From Chrysomallon squamiferum (taxonomy: Eukaryota; Mollusca; Gastropoda; Neomphalida; Peltospiridae), in assembly GCA_012295275.1 (NCBI GenBank), contig CM022672.1, forward strand, positions 5,063,443 through 5,127,442: a stretch of 64,000 nt of DNA, given 5' to 3'. Below are positions 1-16,031 of this stretch, in pieces. How positions within the stretch are numbered: position 1 is the first letter of the stretch; every line of letters starts with the position of its first letter. Both the position numbers and the translations under genes were made by a program. The notes under the pieces are model-generated. The model saw nothing but the letters and a program-made list of their open reading frames with translations, had not been told where the DNA came from and did not search any database.

Positions 1-537
1 TATTATTATTTTCATTTGAAGCAGACGTCTGGGATCTCACCACAGAATTTAAACAGCTTGCGAATCAGCCATATTTCTGTCTCGTTCTGAATAACCCACG
101 TGTCTGCTTTACTTTCGCTTTCAGATTAAAAAAAAAAAAAAACAAAATAAAAAAATAAAAATTTGGGTGCAAATCGAAACGTCAGTCAGTAGATTCTGTT
201 TGTTCTTTGAGTTATAAATAAATGTCATTTTACTTTATTTTCTTCTTCTTCTTCAGATTTTTTGTTGTTGTCTGTTTGTTTGTTGTTGAGGCATTTTTGA
301 GGGGGGATTGTGGGAGATGTAGTTTTCAGTACGTCAACACGCTGGAAGTTTTCATTACCGTTAAATAAAATAATGGTGGGTACAAAATTTCAGATAAAGG
401 GATGCTGTCGCTGTAGATGGTATAACGTTACAGTAGACGTATGTGTTAAGTAATTTCAGTTATGAATGACAGGTCGGTTAGCAAATTGTTGTGAACTAGA
501 CCTAGTATGTATCCCTCGCTTTTCTCCTTATTAAATG

Positions 538-715
538 TAATAATAGTTTGTTATAAAACGTAATAGTTTTTTTATAAACGTAACAGTTTTTTTTATAAAA
601 CGTAATAGTAATTTGTTATAAAACGTAATAGTAATTTGCTATAAAATGTAATAGTAATTTGTTACAAAACGTAATCGTAAACTGTTATAAAACATGATAG
701 TAATTTGTTATAAGG
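538..715. repeat. Degenerate 23-bp minisatellite
   Basis: About eight tandem units of the form GTAATAGTAATTTGTTATAAAAC, with length variation in the T and A runs (22-24 bp). Confidence 0.8.
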
Positions 716-1012
716 AATTATTGTCAGATGATAATAAACTAATACTAACTGTTTTGAAAATCACGAAACTACACTGAAGATTTCTTGCACAGATCAACAT
801 GTTCAAATATTTATTACCTTTCCAAAAAATCGGTCTCGTTATTTTTCATTCTAGGCTACAAAAATGGATATCTTGAAAAATCTATTTGTAACGTAAACTT
901 ACGATTATTCTAACAGTTCTAACCTTTTTCTAATGACAGCGAGCGAGAATGAAAAAGATTATTAGAGAGAGAATCAAAGATAGATAACTAGAGAGATAGA
1001 TAGAAGAGAGCT

Positions 1013-1015
<3 letters not shown>

Positions 1016-1085
<70 letters not shown>
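1016..1085. repeat. (AG)n microsatellite
   Basis: Uninterrupted AG dinucleotides for about 70 bp. It is a purine tract on the plus strand, opposite in sense to the CT tract 600 bp downstream. Confidence 0.95.
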
Positions 1086-1089
<4 letters not shown>

Positions 1090-1199
1090 ATATCTAACAT
1101 ATAAGAGACTTTATAAAAACAAAATTTACAAAACTTACCGTCACGCTGAGAACAATGCGTAAAACATCGCGTGTCTGTTTCTAAACACACAAAGTATCC

Positions 1200-1660
1200 A
1201 CACAACTAACCAATTCATGTTTTCACCAGTTGATTAACGAGTTGTGACTTCATCTCCCACCGAAGCCCGAATAACTAACTGTAGACTCAGCTCGCACGTT
1301 TTCTTCGATCCTTTCCATTTCATTCTGAAGAATTAACTCGCGGATCACGTGACACGTCAGTCTGCGATTCAGACATTGGTCAAGTGGCATTTATTGCGGG
1401 GGTGCAGCAGCTGGCCTATCGCGCATGCGTCGATCAATATATAAAAAAAAAAAAAAGGCAAAAACGAGTAATTCATCGAGAGTGACCCCTTTCAGAGGCG
1501 GCGCGATCATTTAAAACTATCCCAGAGTTGAGAGAAACGGTTCCTTATTCTAAACAGGTCTCCTAACATCGATCTGACTACCGAGCCTCGGAAGCAAATG
1601 AACGCGGCACCGTTTATGTGTCTAACAAATTAACAAAACATCAATAGATATCTCCTGTTT
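1200..1660 (+). promoter_or_regulatory. GC-richer island with NRF1-like site and TATA-like element
   Basis: Between two dinucleotide arrays lies a single-copy stretch clearly richer in GC than its flanks. It has a palindromic TCACGTGA E-box at 1345-1352, GCGCATGCGT (NRF1 core) at 1421-1430 and AATATATAAAA at 1436-1446. A GT-type donor after AAACAG near 1557 would fit a first exon of plus-strand RNA. No coding exon follows that I can recognise, so promoter or enhancer function is inference. Confidence 0.35.
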
Positions 1661-1677
1661 TCCTGGATCTTTTTTTT

Positions 1678-1780
<103 letters not shown>

Positions 1781-2099
1781 CCTTATTTGGTTGATTATTT
1801 TTATTTTATTCGCCTATTTACTGAATCATTTATTCATTCATTCATTCATTTATTTACGACGCTTAAGGTTTATTTATTTATTGCTTAGGGGAAAGAGATG
1901 GAGAATGGGCGATTGAAAATAATGTTCAGTTCCTTAACAAGGATTGTCAGTCATAACATTTTTAATTCTTCAGGGATCGGCAAACGCAAAAGACAGAAAA
2001 TAATTGTTTTGTTGACAACCAGGAAATCGCGCCTGGTGACTTTCAAACTCGTAAACAAAAACATCTTTTCTGACTGCTGTGTTCACTAATTGTGTTCAA

Positions 2100-3100
2100 T
2101 AAGTGTTTACACACAAACACGCGCTCACGCGCGCACAAACACACACACACACACACACACACACTGCAATGCTCTCTCTCTCTCTTAATCTTTTTCATTC
2201 TTGCTCACTGTCATTAAAACAAAAACGGTTAGAACTGTTGTATGTATGTTGTATGTATGTTGTATGTATGTTGTATGTATGTTGTATGTATGTTGTATGT
2301 ATGTATATATATATATAAAGTTATATTAATGAACTCAGTTATATTTAGAAAACCTGATAGTAAGACATATACGTTTACAGTATAAAATTTCATAGAATTT
2401 ACATAAAGTGCATACAAACTAATATCAAACGACAATTAAAAATACATACATACATGTATATACACAAACTCACATTCATCCATCCATGCATAAATAAGTA
2501 AAATTCATACACTGTGGAAATACATACATGCAATTACACATAAACTTTCTTTCATATTTATATAAATACATACATAAACAAACACAGTCAAACAGTATAT
2601 ACATTCACACATACACACACATACGAATATACCGACATACAGTATGTACATACACACACACACACACACGTACATACATACATATATGCATAGATACATA
2701 CATACATACATACATACGTACGTGCATACATACAAACATAGATACATACATACATGCATGCATGCATACATACATACATACATACATACGTACATACATA
2801 CAAACATAGATACATACATACATACAAACATACATACATACATACGTACATACATACAAACATAGATACATACATACATACATACATGCATGCATGCATA
2901 CATACGTACGTACGTACGTTCCCAAATATCGTCTATGTGCAGAGTCTGTTCAGACGTACATAAGACAGAGAGTATTCAAAATCCTAAACTATATACATAA
3001 ATATACATACATACATACACACATACATACACACACATACACACAAAAATACATACATACAAAGAAACCGTTATATATACAAAAACATACACATTTATAA
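2100..3100. repeat. AC, TGTA and CATA tetranucleotide block
   Basis: An AC run (2139-2164), CT (2171-2184), a TGTATGTATGT array (2237-2308) and then about 600 bp of imperfect CATA/CACA repeats (2440-3090). The long open frames here are translations of the repeat, not genes. The TGTA and CATA arrays are reverse complements of one another. Confidence 0.95.
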
Positions 3101-4918
<1,818 letters not shown>

Positions 4919-4980
4919 AATCGTTTCCTTGTTATCTCTGGATACTTTTTTTCTACCCTCTCACTTTATTAAAATCGTTT

Positions 4981-5011
<31 letters not shown>

Positions 5012-5399
5012 TTCCAACATTTCAAAAGTTATTAACCTATTTAAATCAGAACTCTCATAATAAAATTACATTATCTTTTTAAACAGAAAGCAGAACCTTG
5101 AACTAACTTGGTGAAAAGACGCGTTCGCCGTTCTATTATGTGCAATCCTTCAGTAGAAATACTGATATTAAATGTTACAATTATAGTTTCGCTTAATAAC
5201 CTGTTACTATTTAATTAAACGAAAGTCCTTTTTAAAGTACGGATTTAATGATGCAAACTACTAAAGAAGAGATAATCATTTTATAACAGATAAAATCGAA
5301 CACAATGTTGTTGTTTTTTCAGCACTAACAGACCGCACTTTTATTTTAAAATAAAAAAAGAAGAAGAAAAGAAAGAAAAAGAAGCCAACAAAGAGTAAA

Positions 5400-5725
5400 A
5401 CAAAGAGAAGAAAACTCTTTAACAGATCTTCACATCGTCAGAGTGCTTCTTTTCCTCCTTTGCCATGTGACCTGACTGTGCCCGGGGGGGGTCGGGCACG
5501 GGACCGCCGTGACATCCCTCTCGTTAGCAAAGGGTTGCATGTGTCGTGTGCCCGATGTCACGTTCATTAGCACCACAGGCGATCATTGCCCTCAAAAGTC
5601 CTGTCATCTTTCGAACTCTCTAGAAGGCCAGTGCTGTTCCAGTGACCTACATTAGCGGTAACCCAGTTCGAGGCGACATGTTTTAGCCAAAGGAATCGGC
5701 CTAATTAAACCCATCTTTGGCAGTG
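5400..5725. other. GC-rich unique island with a C3G8 run
   Basis: Single-copy sequence at or above 50% GC in a 30% GC neighbourhood. CCCGGGGGGGG starts at 5481 and is followed by GGGCACGGGACCG. Every frame is stopped. It is possibly a conserved noncoding or regulatory element. Confidence 0.35.
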
Positions 5726-6310
5726 CATTAACGAGTTATGGGAAGCTCGCATATGGCTAGGAAGAGAGATAAAATTCAATAATACAAAAGTCTGAAACAC
5801 AATAACGTGATGCAGACGGCAGTGTGGTCTGTGTAAGTAAACGAGTTTTTTTTTTTTTTTTTCCCACGGATTAGGAATCGTGTGGTCGAACATCGCAGGA
5901 CAGAACAAAAGAAAGTCGTGGTGAACTAAGCGTTATTGAAATGAAAAGTATTAAATATAATTACTGCTAAATACCGGCTATTTAAGGTTTTGGGCTGGAT
6001 TTTGAAAAAAATATATATAAATCGTTTTATATGTTCTGACTTGTGGGACAAAGTGTTCCATATTCTAAATAGGGTTTTATTTTTGTTCCAGCGGTTACGA
6101 AATCCTCGGACAGTCTGAAGACCAGACTGATAATGAAATGTCACTTTAATAAAGGTGTTTGAGAACAACAGTTATAAGCAGGACACGCACACATCCACAC
6201 ACAAACACACACTCTCTCAAACACAAATATATGTTTTCTTACTAAATGCATATATGTTAAAGATGAGCACATGTACACATGAAGATATATTTGCGTGTAT
6301 GTATGTAATG

Positions 6311-6316
<6 letters not shown>

Positions 6317-6396
<80 letters not shown>
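6317..6396. repeat. (TA)n-(GA)n compound microsatellite
   Basis: About 28 bp of TA changes directly into about 50 bp of GA. Confidence 0.95.
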
Positions 6397-6400
<4 letters not shown>

Positions 6401-7259
6401 ATTAAACTACGAAATTTCCAACGTATGCATTATAAACTATTTCCCAATCTACCACACACCTTGTGTAACTGACTGTGCTGTTAGTTTTCCAGTCAATGAA
6501 AAACTGTAAAAGATTCATTGCTGCTATTCAAGAGAAGGAACCTTTGGTGTATGATTGCATATACTTTTCTCTCGTGTTATCACAATAACCGTTAACTTTA
6601 AAATAAATTCTGATATGTGTTTAAAAACCTCATTAATTAACTTTAAAACACTTACCATGAAAATATAGAGTAATTAACCATTCGAAGTGTCACGTTAATT
6701 TTTTTAATTATTAAATATTTTATTATTATTATATAAAAATTATAATCTTCTAAAGAAATATTTTATTTTCATATAGCATTATCGATTCAGAAAGGAAAAA
6801 TCGGTAAGTTTCAGAGTAACTCTTTAATTCATTTCGTTAGTAAACCAAAAAGTGCAAGACAGATTCAAAAAGTTCTTCGTTTTTGCTTTGTAACACATAA
6901 AAAAACCACAAGTTTAAAACACATTAGTGCGTCTGTAATTTGCTGACTAGCTCCAAAGCCGTGCTATTATGCATATTCGTGTTTGAGCCTCGCGTCTAGA
7001 CTCAAACATTACGTAAGTACGACTTCTGGTTATCATTTAAGCTTCCGAAACTATCTTGTGTGTTGCAAGCCCTGAAAGAAACAAAATAATTAGTGCAGAT
7101 ATTACTTCCTGTCAAATATCGATCAATCAGATTGTCTGTTACAGATCACGCTTCTGCGGCTCAGAATGCCTCGCTGTCGTTACAGAACTCATCCCATCTA
7201 GCACTGCGTACATACATTATCTGCTATTATAGTTCATTAGAGATAATTAGCCTTCGGCA

Positions 7260-7291
<32 letters not shown>

Positions 7292-7410
7292 CATTTAGAC
7301 TGTGTTTTGTAACAATTGCAAAGATTCTCATTCCTTAAACTTAATAATTTCGGTTCATTTAAGAAAGATGTTGAAAAAATAAAAATATTGAAATACGAAA
7401 TTCGTTTACT

Positions 7411-7441
<31 letters not shown>

Positions 7442-8740
7442 TTGTTTATTTATTTATTTATTTATTTATTGTTGTTTGTAGATAATTATATAATATTAAC
7501 CAGAGTAAGTCCCATCTTATTTAGAAATGTAATACTAGATTAAGAGCCATAACTGACTGGCACTGAGAGGGGGCAGATGTTCAATAACAAATTAAAAACA
7601 ACAGGAACAACAAAAATGTATCAGTTTTGAAAACAAAAATTTTGTTTTTTTCTTGTAAAAGATTAAAATATGTTTGTTGTTGTTTTTGTTTCCGAACTTG
7701 AAAAATGTTAGTAAATAAATGTAATCAAATGAATGAATATTTAAAGTACCTTTTAATATTAACGGATATTTTAATTTAAAAGGGTAAATTGAACTTTTCA
7801 CATATATTATAAATTGAGTAGGAAACTGCTGTCGTAATTTACATAGAGAGATCAGTATACAGCTTCCATTAGGCTGGAAAAAAATCAAATCTCATTTGAT
7901 AAACAAATCCTATGTTAAAAATTTAAAACTGTAAATAGCAGGATCTTCTCAGATTATTTTGGTATGAATGAAACTAACGGTGAACATTTGTAAACCATAG
8001 GGAAATGTTGTCGCGTGTGCAAACAGGTTTTTTTAATAAAGACGCAATGAAACAGTTCAAGAAACACTGTTTTAAAAAATTGTTGTGTCTTATATATTTG
8101 ACGAAAACCATAACAAGAAAGAAAATTAAAAAGAATTTCTACACTGGAATAAAATTTAATGTTTTTTATTTACTGTTTTTTATTTTTTTAATGAAATATA
8201 ACATTCTTTACCATTCAAGACATATAAACAAAATTCTAATATTTAAATGCATAAATAAATAATTAAATAGATAAATATAAATAAAAATGAGAAAAAAAAA
8301 ATAATAATAATAAAAAATTTAAAAATATGAATATGTGAAGTAAAAATAAAACCGAGAAAGAAACAGAAGGTGTACGTATTGATTAAATATTAACAATGGC
8401 TGGACCCCTTTCTGCTAAATACAGTTTCAAATATTTCCTTTGGATTTCATGTTTATGACCTCAATTTATACATTTTCTAGACTAACGAGCAGCTTACGCC
8501 AGAAAGCAACTTACGATGTAATTATTATTCGTATCTTGTCGAAGTCTATTTAACTTCCTTTACTGATACATGGATGGATGGATAAGAAAGGTAAGTAATT
8601 AAATTCCGTTCAGAGAAGATACTGTGATCACGTGACCAGTCTGGTCGTTCAACTTTCTGCACTGGATAGATTTGACCTGTTAATTAGAAGTTGATAAACT
8701 CTTAATCGTGTCGAAACTTGAAGCATTTGAAAGCAGTTCC

Positions 8741-8782
<42 letters not shown>

Positions 8783-8920
8783 GGTTATTCTGAAAACAAG
8801 GATTTAAAAACGTGTTTGGAAAAGGTTTATTTTAAAAACAAAAAATATATATAATATAATTTTTTTTTTATCAAAAATTAAATTAATTTACATATTTATT
8901 GATGTACTTTTATTATTATG

Positions 8921-8974
<54 letters not shown>

Positions 8975-9353
8975 CTTAATATTACTGGTGCTGCTGCTAC
9001 TATTACTACTACTACTCTTTCTATTATTTATTTATTTATTTATTATTATTATTTAAATATGTAAAAATGCTTTCAATGGAATAAAACAAAATAAATATAA
9101 ATATAAAGCATAAAATTTAATTTTTGCATCCTCCTTGCTATATGCACTATTATGAAAAGGTTGTAAGCTGTACAAATATATCGATGACATACTGAAATAT
9201 TCCAGAAATGTCTGCTACTGTTTCGATTATTATCTCGCAGCCTCGGGTCACGTGGCATGTCAGAATGTTCCAGATCACTGTAACAGCTAAATGACTCTTG
9301 ACACCTGATATTTACATTCTCAAATAACGTTCGATCGAAAACTGGTTTCTTTG

Positions 9354-9389
<36 letters not shown>

Positions 9390-9590
9390 ATTTTCTTGAA
9401 AACATGTTTGTGTGAAACTGAAGACCGTATATTTCAAGGTTTAATGGATATCTTGATAAGTGAATGACGCTGGTAAAAAAAAAAAAAAAAAAAGTGTTTT
9501 CAAACAAGTTTTAAAAAGAAAGCGATAGATAGAACAAAAAAAAACTGATAGGTAAATAAGGTGGAATCACACGGGAGAGAGAGAGAGATA
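6397..9590. other. AT-rich gene-free stretch
   Basis: Contains a unique island at about 7090-7260 with homeodomain-like TAATTA/ATTAG words, a poly-T run at 7263-7291, TTTA repeats at 7411-7473, poly-A at 8743-8780, TTA repeats at 8923-8972 and a TCACGTGA E-box at 8628-8635. No exon is supported. Confidence 0.6.

Positions 9591-9676
<86 letters not shown>
9591..9676. repeat. (GA)n microsatellite
   Basis: About 86 bp of near-perfect GA. Confidence 0.95.
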
Positions 9677-9678
<2 letters not shown>

Positions 9679-10396
9679 CAAAATACATGGTATACTGTGA
9701 TGAATTGAAGAGCTGATATTCAGATTACAGAAGACATGATTTGCACAAAGAAAGCACTTCTAAATTAACGAGCTTTTCTACAGTTTGAACAATCATTACT
9801 TAAAGTTTAAGATATTTAAAAAAAGAAATCTTGATATTTTATATTTCTTTTTCCCTTTTTCATTTTTATTGCATATTATTTATTTATTTATTTATTATTT
9901 ATATTACATGTTTTTATCTTATTTTATTTACTTGTTTATTTAATTATTTTTTTAAATGTTGTTTTATTTTTTCATTTTTCATTTTCTTTTTTAGGATGAA
10001 CGTAAAAGAATGAAATGAAAAATAACATAATAACAAAATAAATAAGAGTAATAGTCATGATGATAATAACAACCATACTGTAGTAACAGTTACTACTAGT
10101 AATAATAATAATATTAATAATAATAATATCAACAACAGCAACATCAGTAATAACAGTGCTGATGTTCATACATCATAATGTAAACTCGTATTTATGTATA
10201 ATATTTGTACTTTCGTACAGTCTGGTGTATTGTACCAGGTAAGTGATGTCGTAAAATGTCAGATATGTCTTTTACAAACTGAAAACAGTTCTTAATTTAA
10301 GACTGAAGTTTTGATATCGGTCTGATTAACCTAATGTATTTGGCAAATAAATTCAAATAAAAATATGTTGATTTCCTTTGACCACATTTAACAAAT

Positions 10397-10431
<35 letters not shown>

Positions 10432-11324
10432 TAATAAAATGAAAATGCTACGATATTAAACATAATTATTTTCACTTATTTGTTTTGAATTTTTAACTAA
10501 GAAAAGCAAAGAAAAAACTAAAACCAGCATTTAAATGCAACTCAGTAATTATACGAAATGAACAATAACGTTAACGAGAGTAGAATCATTATCAACAACA
10601 ACGACAACAACGACAACAACAACAATAATAATAATCATGATACGATCATCATGATGATAAAAATAACAAATTCAAAATTTTGAGATCGTTTAACTATTGA
10701 AGAACTTTATTATTTGGAAAACAAGTCAGTGGGGAAACGTTTAATTTTATTCCGTGGTATTTTCTGCCCAGGACGGTGCTCCGAACCAACGAAAATTTGT
10801 AACCATTAAAGGTGGCTGACCCAGCCGAATATTCGCGAAATGTCTGCAAGCAGTTCAATTGTTTACTCAAAGCAGAAAGTCTTGGTCTGTGGTGGTGAGT
10901 TTTATTCCAAATAACTCAATCACACTTGACATGTGATATTTACACTCCCAAAATTCGATCGCCTTTTTCCTTTAAAGAAAAATGTTTCGCGCTTTCTTTC
11001 GGGCATTTGGACCTATTTTGGAATCACTCATTCATTTAAATAGGAAAAACGATACACCGATATAGCAAGGTATGATTCTGTTTTTAGAATCGGTCCAAAT
11101 ATAGATGGCACCGGAGGCACAACTGGTGAATTCCAGTCATACGCATTATTCATACGCATTTTTTTTTGTTTTGGTCTTTGAAATTATTAATATGAATGGT
11201 TGGGCCAAGGGTTATGATGAAATGTCAGAAGCTGTTAGGATTGTCTGTTTTGTGCTAATTTTATGCGTATCTGAATGTCAGCATTTGGGGTGGGGGAGTT
11301 TCCAGTACCTAAATTTGTATTCTG

Positions 11325-11387
<63 letters not shown>

Positions 11388-12531
11388 GCTGTTCTTAAAA
11401 GAAATCGCTTCCTCTGTGGACTGAAAAGTTTTATTTTCTGACATCGATTGTGGGATATCGGTAAGTTGGCATTTCAGGACTATAATCTGCAAGAGAAATC
11501 CATTATTATTATCAAGAGATTTAATACCGACCGAAAATAGATTTAGTCAGAACGGGATATAACCACGAATATATTCGCAAAGTTTTCAATTGTCCTTTCT
11601 GTGTACACATGACCGTAACGAGACTTTTTTTTAAACGAGGTAAAAACACTCAATCGCCGAGCGCAGTGGGCAAAACAAAAAAAAACTTGGGCGATGAGTC
11701 TGAAGGATTTTAGCCATTTCCTGGCATCTTTTTCCTAGTTGAGTAATCATCTTTTTATGATTTAATTTATCGTATTTTTTACTTTACCAGGCAAGAGGGA
11801 GTATTTATATTTTTTAAATAAAATCTTTGTATATAAAAAAAATAATAATAATTTTTTTTTTTTTTTTTTTTACATTGTCAGTTTGCCTCATTGTAGCTAC
11901 GGCGATGATATATTGTGCTTAATGTCTAAGAATTGGTGGTAAAAGCATCTTCGAATACGAAAAGTAACGAAATTACGATTTTAACCTTCATATGATGATT
12001 ACAATCAACCCTGAAGAATTGCAGGAAACGAGTTCAAAACCCAAAACATGACTGTTTTGATGTAAACATAGTTTTTGTGTAAATCTATCGCTCTCTAAAA
12101 ATAAATATTTAAATTAATAAATTAATTAAATACACAAATAAATTGTATACACATACATATATACACACATACACACACACATACATACACATACATCCAC
12201 ATAAACATACATATATACACACATACACATACATATATACACACATACACATACATACATACACATACATCCACACAAACATACATATAAATTCTTTTAT
12301 TATTTGTAACATTTTAAAATTTACTTGTAATACTCACAATGATACCTAAATCCGAGTAACAAATTTATTTAGATTAGTAGTTTTTGCTCGAAGATACAAC
12401 GCACAAGAAAATATTTAAATTCTGATTCCGATTTAATTTTCTATTCTATTTATTTTTAATTTTGGTTTCTTTCTGTGATTTAATATTATTTTTTACTGTT
12501 ATTGCCAATGAAAATGTAATCAACTAATTTC

Positions 12532-12571
<40 letters not shown>

Positions 12572-12685
12572 AAGCTTTACTCTATAAATGATTATAACTT
12601 CTTTTTTTAGAAGAAGAAGAAGGAACGATTAAGTAAATTGTTATAAAAATGCAGCATAAGTTACTTTATTCATATCCAATGTAGT

Positions 12686-12733
<48 letters not shown>

Positions 12734-13419
12734 TGTTTGTTTATTGTTTGTTTAGTTAAATGTTTATTTATTTATTTGCCCAGTTAAAAAAGAAATTGTT
12801 TTTTAAAACTTGTCTATTATCATTATTATTCTCTTCTTCCTAGTTTATCTAAATATTTATTTAACCACTTATTTGTTTTTATGTTCCTTGTTCATTATTT
12901 TAGCATATTATGTGTGTGTTTTTTTGTGTGTTTTTTTCTTTTTTTCTTTTTTCTTCCATCACTTTTATATTGACGTTTGTATTATTTCTTTTAATAATAA
13001 TTTCAAATCACTTATATACACATTTCTACATTTTAACTAAACCTCAGAATAAAACACTTTAAACTAACTTACACCTAATAATAACTTTCACATTAAAGAC
13101 ATTATCAATACATTTTTAGTCGAGTGACTTTTTCCTGTAAACAATTTCAGTTGGTGTCCGTATTTCTGATAGTATTTTTACACAAATGCTGTCTCTTTGT
13201 ACAAGTACAGTTAAGACGTTCCCCTTTTAAAACGGTTTCGGGCTATTGTGGGCAGTTTGGGTGGGCAGTGTTTTGGCGAGCTCTGCTGAAACACACCGAG
13301 AAACGTTTTAATCAAGTACGCAACCCCTGGGCTAAATTTCATTGATGGGGGGTGGGCGGCAGATGAAAGAAGTGGCCATGAAATATGAATAAATATTTCT
13401 TAATTGCTATTTTTTTTTG
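9677..13419. other. AT-rich gene-free stretch with several arrays
   Basis: AAT arrays at about 10399-10428 and 11324-11386, an ACA/AAC-rich run at 10590-10636, CATA/CACA repeats at 12151-12286, a T-run at 12535-12567 and TTTA repeats at 12685-12734. Unique segments at 10740-10900 and 13100-13345 are slightly GC-richer but have no convincing frame. Confidence 0.6.
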
Positions 13420-13426
13420 TCTTCTT

Positions 13427-13457
<31 letters not shown>

Positions 13458-13473
13458 TTATTATTATTATTAT

Positions 13474-13529
<56 letters not shown>

Positions 13530-13572
13530 TCATTATTATTATATTGTTCTTATCATTTTTATATTGTTGTTG

Positions 13573-13661
<89 letters not shown>
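13420..13661. repeat. Compound trinucleotide array (CTT)-(ATT)-(AGT)-(ATT)
   Basis: CTT units at about 13420-13455, ATT units, about 18 AGT units to 13528, a mixed spacer, then ATT units at 13587-13661. Open frames of Leu, Ile, Ser, Val or Tyr here are repeat translation. Confidence 0.95.
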
Positions 13662-13662
<1 letters not shown>

Positions 13663-14218
13663 GAATTTTTTAAACTGATTTTGGTGCATACACAGAAATA
13701 TGTATAACCTGCTGGCAGATTTAATATTTTTTGTTACATCTCTAGATTAGATTCTTGTTTTTTATCTTTCTGTCTTCAAGCAATCTCATTAAAAACAACC
13801 TTGAATAATATTGATATTTTTTGTTTTCTTAATTTCATTTTTTTTTTATCCCTTAGTTCCTTCAGATTTTTTATGTAGAACAAAACAATAATAAATAAAT
13901 AAATAAAAAAATAACAACAACAACAACAAAAAAAACCCATCTAAATTTAAAAAAAACAACAAAAAAACAACAACGAAACTTTCATTAATAATAAAGTTTT
14001 TTAAAACAGTTATATTTTTTAATTAATAAATAAAGGAATAAGCATACATAAAAATTAATAAATAATAAATAAATAAATTTTAAAATTTTAAAAAATAATA
14101 AATAAATAAATCAACTTTGCTCCGATTTAGAAATATATGTGCTGAAAAAAATGATAAAATAAAAATTATAAATTAATAATAAACAGTAATGAATGTTTTA
14201 TTATATACTATAATGATG

Positions 14219-14276
<58 letters not shown>

Positions 14277-15939
14277 TATAAATATATAGATAAAGATATA
14301 GATATACATTTACATATCCATGACAACCGAACAGTGTCAGTCATTGTTAAAACCCAAATGTTTTCTCTCGTATCAGACAGAGGCGCTCTGGTTAATAACG
14401 TCTACAATCTACTCGACTCTGTGAAACACGAGTGTGTGTGTTTCTGACTTTATTGTCTTAAGTGTCTCTGTTGATGACGTCATCACGACCGGTTACGAGC
14501 GCTGCCTTCTACGAGAATTTTGCCTGGAGTGGTTCGGAGAGGATTAGGTTCTGAGAGTAGAGTAAAGACACCTTAGGAAAGCGGTCACGAGTGAAGTGAT
14601 GTTACAGTTTTGTTTCTAGGTCGTTGTTGGTTGGTTGGTTGGTTGGTAAAGCTGTGGTCGTGTACACTGGCGATGTCATCAACGTCGAAGCTGATACGTG
14701 TAGAATGTTAGAGCGGGTGGAATGATCGTAAATACGTATCGTGTAAACACAGATAAAAGCTTATCATCTCTGTATACGGGTGGATACGTCTTAAAGGTTC
14801 AGAGTCGTATCTCAGTGTGTGTGTATAGATAGATACACGTGTATGAATGAATGAATGAATACATGCTTGTATTTATAAATCTATGCCTCGGTTTATTTAA
14901 AAAAAATTCTGGAGAGAGTGGAGAGTTAAATAAATAAATGACTGCAGAAAAAAATTAATAATATGTTATACACAACATAGTTGGTATCAAATGAATTCTA
15001 TTAAACTTTATTATTATTATTATTATTATTATCATTATTATTATTATTAGTAGTAGTAGTAGTAGTAGTATTGTTATTTGTTGTTGTTGTTATTATTATT
15101 ATTATTATTATTTATATTATTATATTATTATTATCATCATCATCATCATCATTATTATTACATTGATTTTATTATGTTGTTAATTTTTGTTTCTTATTCT
15201 TATTTTTTTTTTTTAATAAAACTCATTTTATCTTTAAAGGTTATATATCTACCTCTCTATTAGCGCTTGTTTTCAATTAAACCCTTCAGTGATAACCTTC
15301 GCAGCAACAACTGCAATGGTTTAAAAATGTATTTACGTCCAGAACAGTTTTAACGCTAATGTCATAGAACGTTAGTTTACAGAGAAACAACAGTGTAGTT
15401 ATTTCATCACATTTTTAAAAATTTTGATCCCAGAACCAAAATCAATCTTCGAGCCTATGACGTAAGAAACCGAGCTGAAACCTGACAACTGAATTAATGA
15501 ACGTTTCTGTGATTCTTGCACAAAGAGCAACAGAAAGTCAAGAATCTCCGGTGTCGAAGAACGTCTGGGTTGGAAATAAGAGTGCGTCGCAGGAAATCAC
15601 TTACTGAAATTCCACCTACAACTATTGGTAAAATAGGTTTTGCGATAAGAACTTGAGTAGAGAAGTAAAGAGACAGGAGATAAAAAAATATATAGATAAA
15701 AAAAAAAAAAAAACATTTTAAAAACATTTTAAAAATAAAAACGGCAGAGGAAACTAAAAGATTTTAGATTTTTATGTAATCGTCTGACGTCTGAAAGTGA
15801 AAAAAAAGGAAAAAAAAAAAAACGATGTAGAAGAAAATGTGTATAGCTATAATGAAGTAAGTACAATATAGCATCGAAAAAGTATCTAAATAACAAGATG
15901 AAAATAAAATAAGTAAATAATAATAAGAAGAACAACAAC

Positions 15940-15970
<31 letters not shown>

Positions 15971-15996
15971 CTATAATAATCATATAAATAATCATA

Positions 15997-16031
<35 letters not shown>

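Noticed and set aside
2505-2965. Overlapping open frames of 70-130 codons on both strands
   Set aside because: They translate CATA/TGTA repeat as Tyr/Val/Cys/Met or His/Thr/Ile strings, and no frame carries unique sequence.
9073-9507. 144-codon minus-strand frame
   Set aside because: Broken by two poly-Phe runs from A-tracts; the rest has no protein-like composition or splice sites.
13339-13678. Poly-Leu, Ile, Ser, Val and Tyr frames
   Set aside because: Translation of the compound trinucleotide array.
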